Part shown: in pieces, positions 31,661 to 43,830 of the stretch
Position numbering within the stretch: the first letter of the stretch is position 1
How the letters are laid out: every line of letters starts with the position of its first letter
NCBI RefSeq assembly: GCF_002078875.1
Contig: NC_034414.1
Coordinates: 9,161,993 to 9,225,992 of the forward strand
Length of the DNA stretch: 64,000 nt
Direction: 5' to 3'
DNA from: Numida meleagris
Taxonomy: Eukaryota > Chordata > Aves > Galliformes > Numididae
Position numbers and translations under genes: made by a program
Notes under the pieces: model-generated
Told to the model about the DNA's origin: nothing
What the model saw: only the letters and a program-made list of their open reading frames with translations
Database searches by the model: none

Positions 31661-32563
31661 TTTGTGTAAGAAGAGGGTAAACTCCATTTACCTGTCTTTG
31701 CTTTTGACTGTATCATTATATCTTTTACTTATTGTCTTATCTGCTACTTCGTCTGTTATGTTCTTAAAAAGTGTTTCCAGGCTAAATGCAAGAAAAGGTT
31801 TCGTTTCTTACTGAGCTTATTTTTATGTCAAAGCTTTGCATTTTTTTTTCAAGTAACTTTCACAGTCATATTCCCAGCTATCATCAGTGTTGATGTCCTT
31901 GGATATTAGGAGCTCGTTATCTAGAACAAAGGAACTATTCTGCATTTGCAGTCTATTTACTAGATTCTAAATAGAGAAAAAGAATGTTAGATCTCCCATT
32001 CTCATTTCTTCTTGAAATTCGCAACAGATCACCACGTTAAGAAAATAATCTTTAGATCACAGCAAATTTGAATCTAGAAAAGAGAATAAATTTTTCAGGT
32101 GTTATTTCATGTCACGGGATTCTTGACATGGCCAAAGAATTCTTTTAGAACAAAGTAGCTATCTCTTGCCTCATTTCTCCTGCAAAATGTGCAGAGCTAC
32201 CTGGTTTACTATGGAACAAGTGTGTGTGTGTACTTATATATAAATACAAACATATCCTAATTCATATTTATTTATGTATTTCATTAGCGCATCAACTTCT
32301 TCTGAAGTTTGGAATCTTGTTGTGCCTATAGAAAACAAACAAAGTAGATCTACTGCTTAGTTAAAAATCAGAGTGCTCTCATGCAAGTAGTATAGAAATG
32401 TAACAGATTCTATGTTTCCATCTGTATATGCTTACTGATAGTATTTGCTTAACAGAATAAAATGGAGGGCACGTTGTTTGTTTATTTTAAAGAACTTTCT
32501 GGTATTCTTTGTGGCTATTGCAGAAGACATTCACAGATGTGTGTTCTTCTCTTTCTGTGTTAG

Positions 32564-32673
32564 TTTCCATAATGGAAAAAGGAAGCACGGTTTTCAATAG
32601 TGCACAAAGGCTGGAAGTTGTTAGAAACTGCATCTCATTCATTTTTGAAAATAAATTTTTGGAGACTGAAAAG
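32564..32673 (+). CDS. SBF2: SBF2 coding exon I (start of SBF2-specific domain)
   Basis: 110 bases: two bases completing the valine codon begun in exon H, then 36 codons, phase 0 at the end. It encodes [20 protein letters not shown], then [17 protein letters not shown]. This opens the region shared by SBF1 and SBF2 between the DENN module and the GRAM domain. Acceptor is TCTGTGTTAG and donor GTAATA. Codon use is AT-rich, in contrast to exon H. Confidence 0.97.
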
Positions 32674-34135
32674 GTAATAAAATTAAATGTTAACATTCCC
32701 AGATATGCATTAATTCTGTTAATGAGCCCAATGAAGACTGACCTTTGCGCAAATCACATTTTGTAGTCTTATGTTTCAAACAGTATTATTTTTGTAATTA
32801 AAGTGATAAGTAAATGGTAAAATGAGTAATCTAAATGTAATCTTATGTGTAATATGATGCAAATAAATTTGGAAACTTGAATGTGTAAATTTGCTAATTT
32901 ATATTACCATTATGAACAGTATTGTTCACATGATTTTAAAGAATAATTGTATATTGATCTAACCCTGTTGACATTGAGGCACGTAAACAAAAGATGTGAA
33001 CAAACATTCCACAATTTTTCAACTAGTGTTCTTTCAAAATTTTCAGACTGATTAATTCTGCTGTTTTTAAAAGTTAATAATTTGATAGAACTCAGAGGTA
33101 AATGTAAATATTTCATGTCATTTTTTTCTAAAATGTTCAAGTTGTTAACATCATTATTTTTTGACATTAAGATGCTGCTCCTTTGTGTAGATTCTGCTCA
33201 TAGAATTGTGTTTTATTCTAGAATAATCAAATATGCACTCAAACCTCATTATGCATCTGAAAATGGCAGTGTAATTATTTTCAGAATTTTTTTGATTTCT
33301 CAGAATAGTTTCATCTGTGTATCTCTGAAGTTGCATATTTCAAGACATAGATCAAGAAACACTGGGTTCCTAAGATACCTTATCAAAATGCATATGAGAA
33401 AAATCCTAATAAAATGTGTAGCTCTCTTTAAAGAGTTTCGATGCATGTGTTGCGCAGTAGTTTTTAAGCTTGTTCAACTTGCAGGCACCTATAAAATGTC
33501 AGCAGTATTCTTGGACCCAACATAGAAAATTTGTCCTTTGATATTAAGCTGCCTTTTGTTGTTTATCTTTTACCGTCTATTAAAACTACTCTAAAGGGAC
33601 ATAGTTGATAATCAGTGAGGTAGCACTTGCTACATCTTTAAACCGTTGGTATAAATATTTTATTGGCCCTGATTTAGGGTAAACTGCATAACAGTCTTGT
33701 GGCTCAATGCTATGAGTGGTATGCATCTTTTAAAGCCATTTGTCATTCACTGTTTATCAAAACCCATGCTAGCTGGCCTTGATATGCGAACTCAAGACCT
33801 AGCCTGGCTGGTACAGATACAGCATGTGCTTTCATGCATAGTAATCCATTTCTGATTTCCTGTTCATTCAATATCTTTCTATATTCACTTATTTCCATTT
33901 AGAGATGTAGATGAGAAATGCTGTTTAATGCATTTGAAGAAAAAACATGTGGAAAAAAGAAGATTATACTTGAAGACTGATTTTGCTTGAGACTATTATG
34001 TGAAAGTTTGATATTCAAGCCTGGAAGTCATTCAGATATTTTATGTACTATGACTTGATGTTTCGTGATAAAGAATGAATGATACTCATTGTTTTGCTAC
34101 TTCATGTTAGTGAAGTTAGATTTTCTTTCCTCCAG
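32674..34135 (+). other. SBF2: SBF2 intron I-J
   Basis: 1,462 bases of AT-rich unique sequence, GTAATA donor and TTTTCTTTCCTCCAG acceptor. It contains the longest ATG-initiated frame of the window (33082-33525, 147 codons), which shows no recognisable domain and is judged non-coding. Confidence 0.9.
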
Positions 34136-34285
34136 ACCTTGCCTGCAGCTCTGAGAGCCCTAAAAGGAAAGGCAGCTCGGCACTGCCTGACACAGGAATT
34201 AGGCCTGCATGTTAAACAAAATCGAGCGATACTGGATCATCAGCAGTTTGACTACATAGTACGAATGATGAACTGTGCTTTGCAG
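34136..34285 (+). CDS. SBF2: SBF2 coding exon J (SBF2-specific domain)
   Basis: 150 bases, 50 codons, phase 0 at both ends. It encodes [20 protein letters not shown], then [20 protein letters not shown] and [10 protein letters not shown]. The [10 protein letters not shown]...L..ELGLHV.QNRA.LDH.QFD pattern is constant in SBF proteins. Human CMT4B2 alleles include in-frame exon deletions in this part of the protein, as I recall, so the symmetric exon phase matters. Donor is GTACAG, acceptor TTTCCTCCAG. Confidence 0.98.
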
Positions 34286-36268
34286 GTACAGTGTGGGAAG
34301 GTTTTGTTCTTTGTCTTTATGTTACTATGATAAGTAAAAAATCGTTTACAGTGATGTGGTGAAGCAAAATAGTTGAATTATAGGACCACGTACTATAGTG
34401 ATGTAGCAGATATTAGGTAAGACTGATTTAAGACATTTTGTAGTTGGAAGGATAAAAGACAAAATGCAAAGATCTATATAGATCTACCTAATATGAATAA
34501 TAGAAAGGAAACTGTTTCCATTCTATTGATGGTTTTTAGATTCAGTAAGTATTGAAGAAATTTATAATAGCTTTACGTAATTTTTTTATGAATAGTGTTA
34601 GATTTTCCGGGTAATTTTCAACTATGATTTCGTAAAACGTGTAACACCTGCTGCACAGTTTAGCAAAAGGTAAGTTTTTCTTCTTCGTTGTCACAAGTGC
34701 AAACATATTTCCAGAAGAAAATGTGCTTTCTGCTTCCATGATTCATAGCGATAGTTCTGCTTTTCTGTGTTGTTGTGTCAAAAACTCACTTTCTTTGGTG
34801 TTTCAGTTAATCTATTCATTTATTCTACAGGTAATTTAGGGGTAAGTAAGTATCAACCTAGTAGCAGGTAGCTGTGAGAGTAAAATATGTGTATGGCTTT
34901 TGATCTTCATTTGATTCATTGTTCTGATTTAACCATGTGACAAATGTAATGTTGCACCTGCTATGAATTCCAGAGTCATAGATTTTCCTTCAAACCAGAA
35001 AACACAATTTTCTAGATGTACCACAGATTTTGGTCCTACTCTAGAAGTAGTTCTGAGGGGGGGAAAAAAGAAGAGATTTTTAGGCAACAGGAAGGAAATA
35101 CAAATCCCTTCATTTGCCAGATCTTAATGAAAAACAGATGGCAGAAAAAAATACTGAGTTGAGGAAATTTCCTTTTCTGAGGAAAGAAACACTGACGTTA
35201 ACTTCTAATAAAGTCAGCAAATCCAATTTTTCTGTTTGTGAAAAATTAATGTTCACTCCAGAGTGATTTTTGTCCTTCTTGGGTCTTCAAATGTTCACAG
35301 AAATGAATGTCTGTGAAGTCATGCTGAAGTAAAATGGAATTATTGTTATTTTTCATAGCAAATGTAGCAAATACAACTCAAATCATGCAGAGGAAACAAA
35401 TACATGGATTAAGGAGGCACACGGTGGTGGGTTTTTTCTGCTTTTTTTTCCTCTCCTTTTTTCCCAATAGTATTTTTGTATCTTTGAAATGAAGATGGAA
35501 ATTTCCATTTCTCAGTAGTAAGCTTAGCCAATATGAAAACATCTGAACTCCTGACACTGGGCAGCTAGTTAGTATTCAGTACATCCACTTCTATGACATA
35601 TGAAATTATTTATTAAGATAAAAGCATGATTTATAATTTGTCTGTGCACTTTGTTCAGCTGCATTATTTGGAACAATATGTAAATTGTGACATTTTTGGA
35701 GCTTCTCTGTATCAGTTAAAGACAAAAATATATTATTAAGAACATAGTTAAGTTTGTCCTTGCTGCAAAGAGTCTCAGCAAGTCAGCATTTTGCTGTAGA
35801 GGAATGAATTCTGTTAGCTGCAGGTCATGAGACCAAGTTGCTTAAACAATGTCTATTAGAATGATACAGAAACTTGATTTTAGAAATGTGATCACAACTG
35901 AAAATGTAGTCAAGCTTTAGGGGAATGCCAAATTAATGATGATGGAATTTTGGGGGTTAGACTGCAATATTGCTTTAAGACCGTAGAGAACTATCGGAAT
36001 TATAGAAACTTTGTCTTTGAATGTCCTGCCCCAGATTTTTCTGTTAACATTATTGCTTCTTCCCATTCGTTTCTCTAAAATAGAAACAAATATTTTTATT
36101 GCCATGAGACATATAGCAGCTAATATGAAAGCTGTGAGGAAGGGAGGACCCAAGGGGGATAGGTGATAGGTTGGGCACAGTCCTGGCACTCGTCTGGTCT
36201 TACTGTATGTGGAGGATTGAGCTGGGATGTATGTGCACTAAGTCCTGGGTTGATGGTTTTCCCTGGGG

Positions 36269-36285
36269 AAAAAAAAAAAAAAAAA
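36269..36285. repeat. poly(A) run, 17 bases
   Basis: Uninterrupted A run following CCCTGGGG. No transcript-derived body was recognised upstream. Confidence 0.9.
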
Positions 36286-38394
36286 CAGTCTCTCCTGGTT
36301 CTTTTCCTCATTAGATGGGAACTCTGATGTTCCCCAGCCAAAAAACCTCTGCTACTGATAATGTGAATTGTTAACAACAATGTGTACAGGTTGACTGCTT
36401 CTGTAAGTATCTTTTGAACAAGAAACTGTATGATTGGCATGTACAAAAATCTTTGTCTTACTGGAAACAGTGCCATATATTACAAAATCAGGAAGATTGC
36501 ATTCTTACAGTTTATTGCTCATCTCTCCATTACTGTTCAAGATTTTCCTGGTTGTTGGTGTCAAGTTTTATGTGTTTTTTTTTTTTCTTTTAATTGAATG
36601 GACTCACTTGCTTCTACTAAAGTAAAAGTCAGATGCTTTTTTCAGAGCTTCTGTATACTCATTTAATTGATGAAAAGTGGTGCATTAACACAATGCTGGT
36701 AATAATTCCACCAGTTATATAATTGCTTGTTGCTAGTCTCTTTATACCTGGTGTGACATGTATGCTGCCGTAATACTTGAAAATAGATTAAGACAGAGGA
36801 ATAAAATGCTCATAGCATTGCTTCAAGTTAGTAGCTGTTTTATTTCAGTGAAAGATAAGTTATGCTGTATTTCCCCAAGTATCTGATCTCTAACCATTTT
36901 GCAACTGGGAGGAGGGGAAGAAAGGAGTATTTCACTGCTTTCTGTAGAGATGACAAAACTTGTCCTTGCTAGATTTCTGGTCTTTGTCAACATGAGTTTC
37001 TTAGTCCAAGTGTGGCATTCTTTTCAACTGTTCTTCTTTAGCCTATTTACAGTTTGAAAGTAACAACCTTGCTGCCAATTTTCAATAGGCCTGTGGTATC
37101 TAGAATTGTACAAGAGAATTTCAGATTAATTTGCCTTATTTATCAAGTGCAGAGTTGCATGTCGAGCTGTATGGTCGATGTTAGACAGCTTTACAAACAC
37201 AGTTAAGATAAGGCATGATGCAGTGAGTCAATATTGAAGTGTGAAAAATGTGGTTTACTGAGTTCTATTTGTCTCTGTGAAGTGCTGACCATCTACTGCT
37301 GCTGAAATGCCAATTTAAGAATTATTTCTGACCATTCATAGTAATATAAAAATCAAAATGACATGGGGATTCATTAAAGCTCACTCTCTTGGGGTTGAGT
37401 AGTCGTTGGCCACGTGCTAAAACCTTTATTTCCTACCCCTGACAAATCTGACATTCTGGCAAGCTTTAAAGCAACCTGTATTACAGCAGTGGTTAGTATC
37501 TGTGATAGTGGAAGATAAATGTTATGTTCTTTTCCATATGTTATATAACTAAATATATAAACATATGACTGTTAAAAGCCATCTATGTTAGTGTATTGAT
37601 TGGCAATTTATTCATACAGATAGCAGTATATTGTGAAAAATACGAAAATAGTCATTTAGAAATGGTTTCTGTGGTGTTTGCTTTCTGCTATTGTGGTTAC
37701 CTCGGAATAATTTGCAATTACACGCAAATTTCTATTTTAAGATCTTCATTTTCTGTAATGAAATATTTTTCTCTGGCATTTTAGAGAAGACTGCCAATAC
37801 TAACTCTTAAGGTGCTAAAAAGGCTATATGTTTGCAGAGGAGTGCTTTTGCCACGTAATTATGTTTTGAGCAATAGGCTTTATTGTTAATGCAGATTAAG
37901 AAATAATAGCCAAAATGATGTTGAGGTCAATTTTTCATACTTAGCCTTTAATTTTTCTCAGAATTCAGTTCTGCAGATACTGTCCAATAACAAGAAAGAT
38001 TTTATTACTCCTGAGAGAAAATCAACCATGTGTGTGTCATATGATTCAAATTCTTGGCAATATAAAGGTTAAATGAACTAGCATTTCTCATATTTTATGT
38101 TGAAAACTACATTGCCAAACGTCTTTCTTTGGAGAGCGATAGGAGGTCTTTCTTTCAGCCTTTTATTCCATGGCCTGCCATTTGTTACTTGGTTTGTGTT
38201 CCTGGAAGCAGGCACCCTCAGAAATAATGGTTGAAAAGCAGCAATATTATAAGTATTTTAAGGTATTTCAAAACAGAGAAAACATATCATGAAGAGAAAT
38301 CCTGGAAGTTTAACAGGGCCATGCTTAACTCTATTAAGTCATCAGGTCTTAACAATTGGATATTTTTCATAATTGTGACATTATATAAATTACT

Positions 38395-38545
38395 GCACCC
38401 CGGGTTTTGGTGGGAATGTCTTTGTCTGGGAGCAGGGCAGCAAGCCACAGCTTCTCCTCAGGGAGAGGCCCTGAGCGGCGAGCACCCACGGAACTGCTCT
38501 CTGCCTGGCGGCTTCCAGTCCTTGCTTCTGGTAAGCTGAAGTAAC
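38395..38545 (+). other. GC-rich, CpG-containing patch in long intron
   Basis: About 150 bases clearly richer in G and C than the surrounding intron, with a CCCGGG site at 38399 and several CpGs near 38480-38512. It ends in CTTCTGGTAAGC, a near-consensus donor at 38529. A weak acceptor candidate (TGGGAGCAG) lies near 38434. Reading frames exist on both strands but no protein family is recognised. It could be a non-coding or alternative exon, a regulatory element, or a decayed repeat. Confidence 0.3.
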
Positions 38546-41500
38546 TGTGACTTCTGCTCAATCTTATTATTTCAGTACAAATATTACGTGATGGGGGGGG
38601 TATTGTTGCTAATAAAAGTATCGGCAGAGATACATGAGTGGTGGCACTGCCAGCTGCTGTGGCTGGTTGCTGTCTTGCTGTGGAGTTCTGACCCGGCTGG
38701 GCCTGGCTGGGATTTTACATGGCATTTCCATAACAGTGTAAGCATTTTGGTGAAAAAATACAGAATATACAGCATCCCAGTGGCAGATGGCCGGTCTGTG
38801 GCTGAGTTGTGTTGTTTTCAGTCAGATCCTATGCAGCTTGCAGATAAGTTAATAAAAATGAGACACCCTTTCACACATTGATGCTGTATTAAAACCACAT
38901 AGCTTTGTGGAGCTTGACATGGTAGGCTCTGACTGCTCTTAAATGTTCATCACTGTTAATTGCATCCTTGTGGTTGCCGCACATTTCTAATAGCTCTGTG
39001 TTCTAAATGTTTTTGGTCGTCTTGATGAAAAGCAGACATGTACATGTATGCTACTCGCTGTTGTAAATAAAATAAGTCTGGCTTAGGAATTGTGTTATAG
39101 TGCTGTGTAGTGACTCTGGAGCCTGCTCATGAAAGAGATGAAAGGTAAGTGTTTTTTTTTTTTTAAAGACGTTTCTTGATGTTTAAAGGAGTAGGCATTT
39201 TGCTAATAAAGCAAGTTATGTGAAATCAGTGACTTCTGTTTTCACAAGTTTTCCATTTATTCTTTCCATCTTTTTATTAAATATATTCGTATTTAAAATG
39301 TGTTTTTCAGAACAAGGACATAATTCAGTGTAGATTTGTGTATAATACTGTTAAGCATACATACATACACTTAATCCATATTGTGTCACTTTATATATAC
39401 AGTAAGAAAGAAAATACAACGTAGTATTGATGTTCGGTACCCAGTCATTGAACAGACTTCTGTATGGATGTGTGCACGTGGCTTAGTTCAGTCTTTTATT
39501 ACTAAAGGGAAGGGTAAGAGTTTTTTCTGTCTAACTCAGTCTCTCTGGTCTTCCCCACGTGCGCATCATGCCTCAAGTAACTGTTAAACCGAGGTCTGTT
39601 AGGAGGAGCTGAAAGAGAATGTTTTTCTGCTCTGCCAGCAAGGTGTGTGCTCCCTTTGATTACTGCTAGTACTCAACTCACCAAAAGAAATATGCTAGAT
39701 AGAAGACTGGCTTGCTACTTCTCTAAGCAATTTTATGAAGTTGTTCGCTTTAAACTATTTTCTTTCTTGGGAATATGCATCAAAAAGTTGCCAGTCCACT
39801 ATAAGATAGTCATCTTTTATTTATTTTTCACATGCTGTCATTTCCAAAACAGAACATTAAAATAGAAGTCTTCTAATCATTTGGTTGCTATGATGTTTGT
39901 ATAACCTTTGGTTTAAACAACTGAAATGTTGGCTGCTTGTGTTCAAAAACTGAAGGGGCGATGTTGAGATAAATACCATAAAGTACAGCTGAGTTCTGGG
40001 TTTTGTCAGTATTTTGTGTAAATGTTCATAAATGCATTAATATGACACAAAGTAATGAACATATGTGGCATTTTATAATGATTTTTTTTTCTTAAGGTAA
40101 AAGGCTTAAGAATAAATTTCATTACAGTAATAGATGTATCTCTGCTGTTACATGTGAAAAGAAATCTGCATAGTTTTAGAACAACAACTAAAAATGTTTA
40201 GGCCAGATTTATGACTTACATGAATTGGTTTTTAAGATGCATGTGAAAATACCATGTAATTAAGCTACCGTGAAGATGAGTAACTCCTTGCCATGTGCAG
40301 ATGAGGGGTAGGGAGGAGCAGCTTTGTTATGTACTGAGGCAACAAACTGTTCAAAAGTAACTTCACTTTATAATCTAAAAGAAACAAACAACCTTGCTCC
40401 ACTCACCCAATCAAATTTTTCAGCTCTAAACTCTTAAAGTTCCACTTGGGAGCTGGGGATTAAAATTTCAGTGACACATTTTACATTCTAAAATTTTACA
40501 GTGTTTGCGAGAGTAGAAATAGAATTAATTTCCTATGTAAATTACTTGACTTTTGAGGACAAAAATAACTTACTTGGAAATTAATGCAAATTCCTCTGAT
40601 CAAATGAACACTGTGAAAAACCCTTGCTTTTGCTGTTAATTGAGCAAACATCAATTCAGAGAATATGTATGCCTAAATAAGTTGCATAGAATTGATATAT
40701 AATATTCTCTATTCCTTCCAGGTGTATGGAACAGAGGCAAAAGTATTTTTTGGAGGGGAGCATTTTTTTTATTCATAAGAGAACACATGTTAATGTAGGC
40801 AAAACCAGTGGACTAAAATAGCCTCTAATTTACTGTTTTCAGGCCAAGCTAGGGATTCTAAGCTATTGATTTCATTGGAATTTATTCCATTTTATTTATG
40901 AACTTAAACAAAAAAAACCCCACAATGTAAAGGAGAATACTTATTTTAATTGACTATTTTGGAGCCTTGCCTTTGTCATTAGGGAATAGCTGAAATAGTA
41001 ACCATATGTAGTTCTGTTTAAAAGCCACAGACCGCAACTACAGTTATGTTAACACAATTTATTACTTAGCCTCTGAATTATATGTTTAAGAAAGTCGTAG
41101 ACTTTGGTCCTAGCTTGATTATGATAGGTGGCTGTTACCTTCACAATCTCCTATCCATTTCACCTCAGCCCCTACGGAGCTGGTTAGCATGTAAAACATA
41201 GTTTCTGTGAAGAAAATTGACTGTAGGCTTGCAGTGTTTTAGTAAATTTTCACAACCTCTTGGGCATGGTTAGTGGACCAGCAGTGTTCATGGATCAAAG
41301 ACATGAAAACCTTAATTACAGAGCGTCAAAAACAGGATGCTGGGATATATTTAACTTTTTTGACTATCTATACTAAAGTGAACTTCAAAAAAGAGATTCA
41401 GACTGCCACTTGCTTTTTATACGTGCTCATTGCAAAGAATTGCTCAGGGATAATTTGGTATAAAATACCATATAGAAAATGTTTGCATTTTATTGATCTT

Positions 41501-42252
41501 GTGTAACTTCTTGTACTACAGTGAAGATGAAATGTGCATATAAAAACAATAGGCATCAGAATCGATTCACTTAAAATCAGTCAAGGAAACCATAATTGAC
41601 TGCTCATGAAAACTGACCGTATGGAAACATGAAAGATCTTACATGAAGTCTCATTGTGGCATCCTTGGAAGTATTTGTTCCTGGCTTCAGATCTGGGGGC
41701 ATCCTGTGCTTTCAAGAAAGAACAGGTATACTGAAAGAAATGAGTATTCTGATTATCCAGAAATTCACTTTCAGTGGCCTATTTGAAATTCATCTCTTTT
41801 GGGGTCACTTAGGAAAACTCTGGGGAGAATTGTCTGTTCTTCAATATGGTTTTACACGAGTGCTTGTGAAAAATAGCGGACCACTCAAAAAACCTATGGG
41901 TACAGAAGCAAATTTTTTTTATATCACTTGCTGTCCATTGAGGTTTTTATCAATCTCCACCAATACTATTAAATAGTATGATTTTTTTTTTGGAGGTGAG
42001 AGTTAGGATTTGTTGGGGAGGAGGGCTTTTTGCTATGTCAGATTGAACCAAATCATATTTAATGAATGTACCTAAGTCAATATGTTTTTTGTGTGTATGT
42101 TTCTTCCACAACAGTTTTAAAAATCTTAGTTTCAGTTGTGGATAATATACATTTAAGGGAGCATGGAGAGAAATACAGATGCTTGCATAGAGAGTGAGGG
42201 AGAATCATGCACTCCCAGTTACCTCTTGATAAAGGGACTCTTCTGTATTTTA

Positions 42253-42297
42253 CAAAAAACAACCAACCAAGCAACAACAACAACAAAAAAAAAAACA
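42253..42297. repeat. AACC / CAA / poly(A) compound repeat
   Basis: An A-run, then AACCAACCAAGC, then (CAA)n and a terminal A run of about eleven bases. Simple sequence, useful as a marker only. Confidence 0.8.
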
Positions 42298-42942
42298 CCT
42301 TAAATCTCCTTCATCTATTCTTACCTGATTTCCAAGACTAAAAAAAAAATAGAGTGAATAAGTGTGTTGCTTAGTTTTCTGGTCAATAAGAAGCTGACCT
42401 TAGAGGTCCCTGGGGTAGCTGAAATTCTGGTGGAGCCTGTAATCTCCATGGTAGTGATGAAATGTCATTGGCTACTCAGGCAACAGTCTAATAAGAAAGA
42501 AATCTTGTACAAATTAGTTTCTGATGAAGTCGTTTTAAGTCATAGCCTAAGTATGCTCAAAATTCTCCAGTGAAAATTTTCCTGAGAGAAACCTTTCCAA
42601 AACTTACTGGGGAGACTCAATACAACGCTTGATCATGGACTTTAATGTCAGCTGCAAAACCTACTTGTAGCATACCACTGTGAAAACTTGACTCTATCAC
42701 AATTTTGTATAAATATGTAATTATTTAGAAATAAAAACTGAAATACTTAAGTGAAAATGAATTTTGGTTGGCAACTTCAAGCTCAGGAAGAGATGCCTGT
42801 GGAAGCTTGTTCTATATACTTTTCTTGGTCTCCTGTTCCTTCTTCTCTAAGGTTTGTTTCAGCACAAGAGTGCCTCTTTGTTTTGTTTGTTTGTTTTGTT
42901 GTGTTTTTTGGCCTTCTTGTTACTTACATTCTTGTATTTAGT

Positions 42943-43090
42943 ATAGAATCATAGAGTAGCCCAGGTTGGGAGGGTCATCAAAAGGTCATCCTGTCCAACC
43001 TGTGGCTGAGGATGTTGATGTTCTGTGTCTGAGATCAAGATATCAGCTAAGTTCTCCCCCTTAGTGAGTTTGAAGGACAGGGGTGATTGG
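42943..43090 (-). mobile_element. CR1 fragment, 3' end, antisense
   Basis: Read on the minus strand it ends in the CR1 tail. On the plus strand ATAGAATCATAGAGTAGCCC, AGGTTGGGAGGGTCATC and TCCTGTCCAACC match the inverted CR1 3' end. The stretch beyond 43010 is diverged. Confidence 0.85.
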
Positions 43091-43669
43091 TGTGTTTTTA
43101 GTTTTCCAGCCAAGTGCAAGGAACCATTTTAAGGGTGTACGTTTCTGAGCTTTGCTCTGATGATCTAAGGAGCCAGGCCTCGCTTTCTGTATGTTCAGCA
43201 ACCTACTCTTCTTCACACTTCAGCTGTTCTGTATTCTTCTTACTACGTTTAGCATTTACCATTTGGCAGCCATTTAAAAAATAGTACTAAATCTCTTGCA
43301 TTTATTTTATCATCACTCTGTAGCGATTTCTCCAACCTAATTTTTTTCTCATGATTGCCGACTAAATTTCTCATTATTATTACAGAATAGTTGTATCTTT
43401 GTTGACTATGTTTAGGAAATCACTGCATCAGTAAAAGATAAGCTAGAAGCCTGCTGTTCTGTAACTTTCTGCAGTTCACATTAATTTAACGTTTCTTCAT
43501 ATCTTGTTTTGAGTCGCTATCTAGTTATGAGACTTATGTCTTCCAGAAAAGTTTGCAGTACTGCAGGTTCTGCAGTGATCATCTAATGATTACTGCTATT
43601 ACTCTGTAGATTTACTTTATGATCATTGGTAAGCTAGTAAAAGTTGACAGGTGGTATACTTTTCCCAAT

Positions 43670-43830
43670 ACTATATCTGTTCCGACCCTCCTGCCTCCTC
43701 CCACACACCCTGGGCTTCCTCTTCTACAGACTGAACAGCCCCAGCTCTCTCAGCCCTCACTCGCATGTGAGGTACTCCAGTTCCTTCATCATCTTTGTGG
43801 CCCTGCATTGAACCAAAATCAGATGTTCTA
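43670..43830 (-). mobile_element. CR1 fragment, internal 3' region, antisense
   Basis: TCTACAGACTGAACAGCCCC, AGCTCTCTCAGCCCTCACTC and CAGTTCCTTCATCATCTTTG are the inverted CR1 block just 5' of its tail region. Same orientation as, and about 600 bases from, 42943-43090, so it may be the same insertion with diverged or inserted sequence between. Confidence 0.85.

Larger units (their letters stand above)
30297..32563 (+). other. SBF2: SBF2 intron H-I
   Basis: 2,267 bases. The first half is largely CR1-derived (30388-30505, 30540-30760 and 31250-31660). The second half is AT-rich unique sequence with a short TG repeat at 32221-32231. The acceptor CTTCTCTTTCTGTGTTAG is strong. Confidence 0.9.

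Noticed and set aside
33082..33525. 147-codon plus-strand frame, the longest ATG-started frame in the window
   Set aside because: Lies in an AT-rich intron, rich in F, I, L, C and K as expected by chance, with no domain or signal recognised and no plausible promoter.
36269..36285. A-run as tail of a processed pseudogene
   Set aside because: No transcript-like body precedes it; homopolymer runs of this length are common in introns.
38588..38881. 97-codon plus-strand frame after the GC-rich patch
   Set aside because: It begins downstream of the donor-like site, shows no recognised domain, and has an overlapping open frame on the opposite strand.
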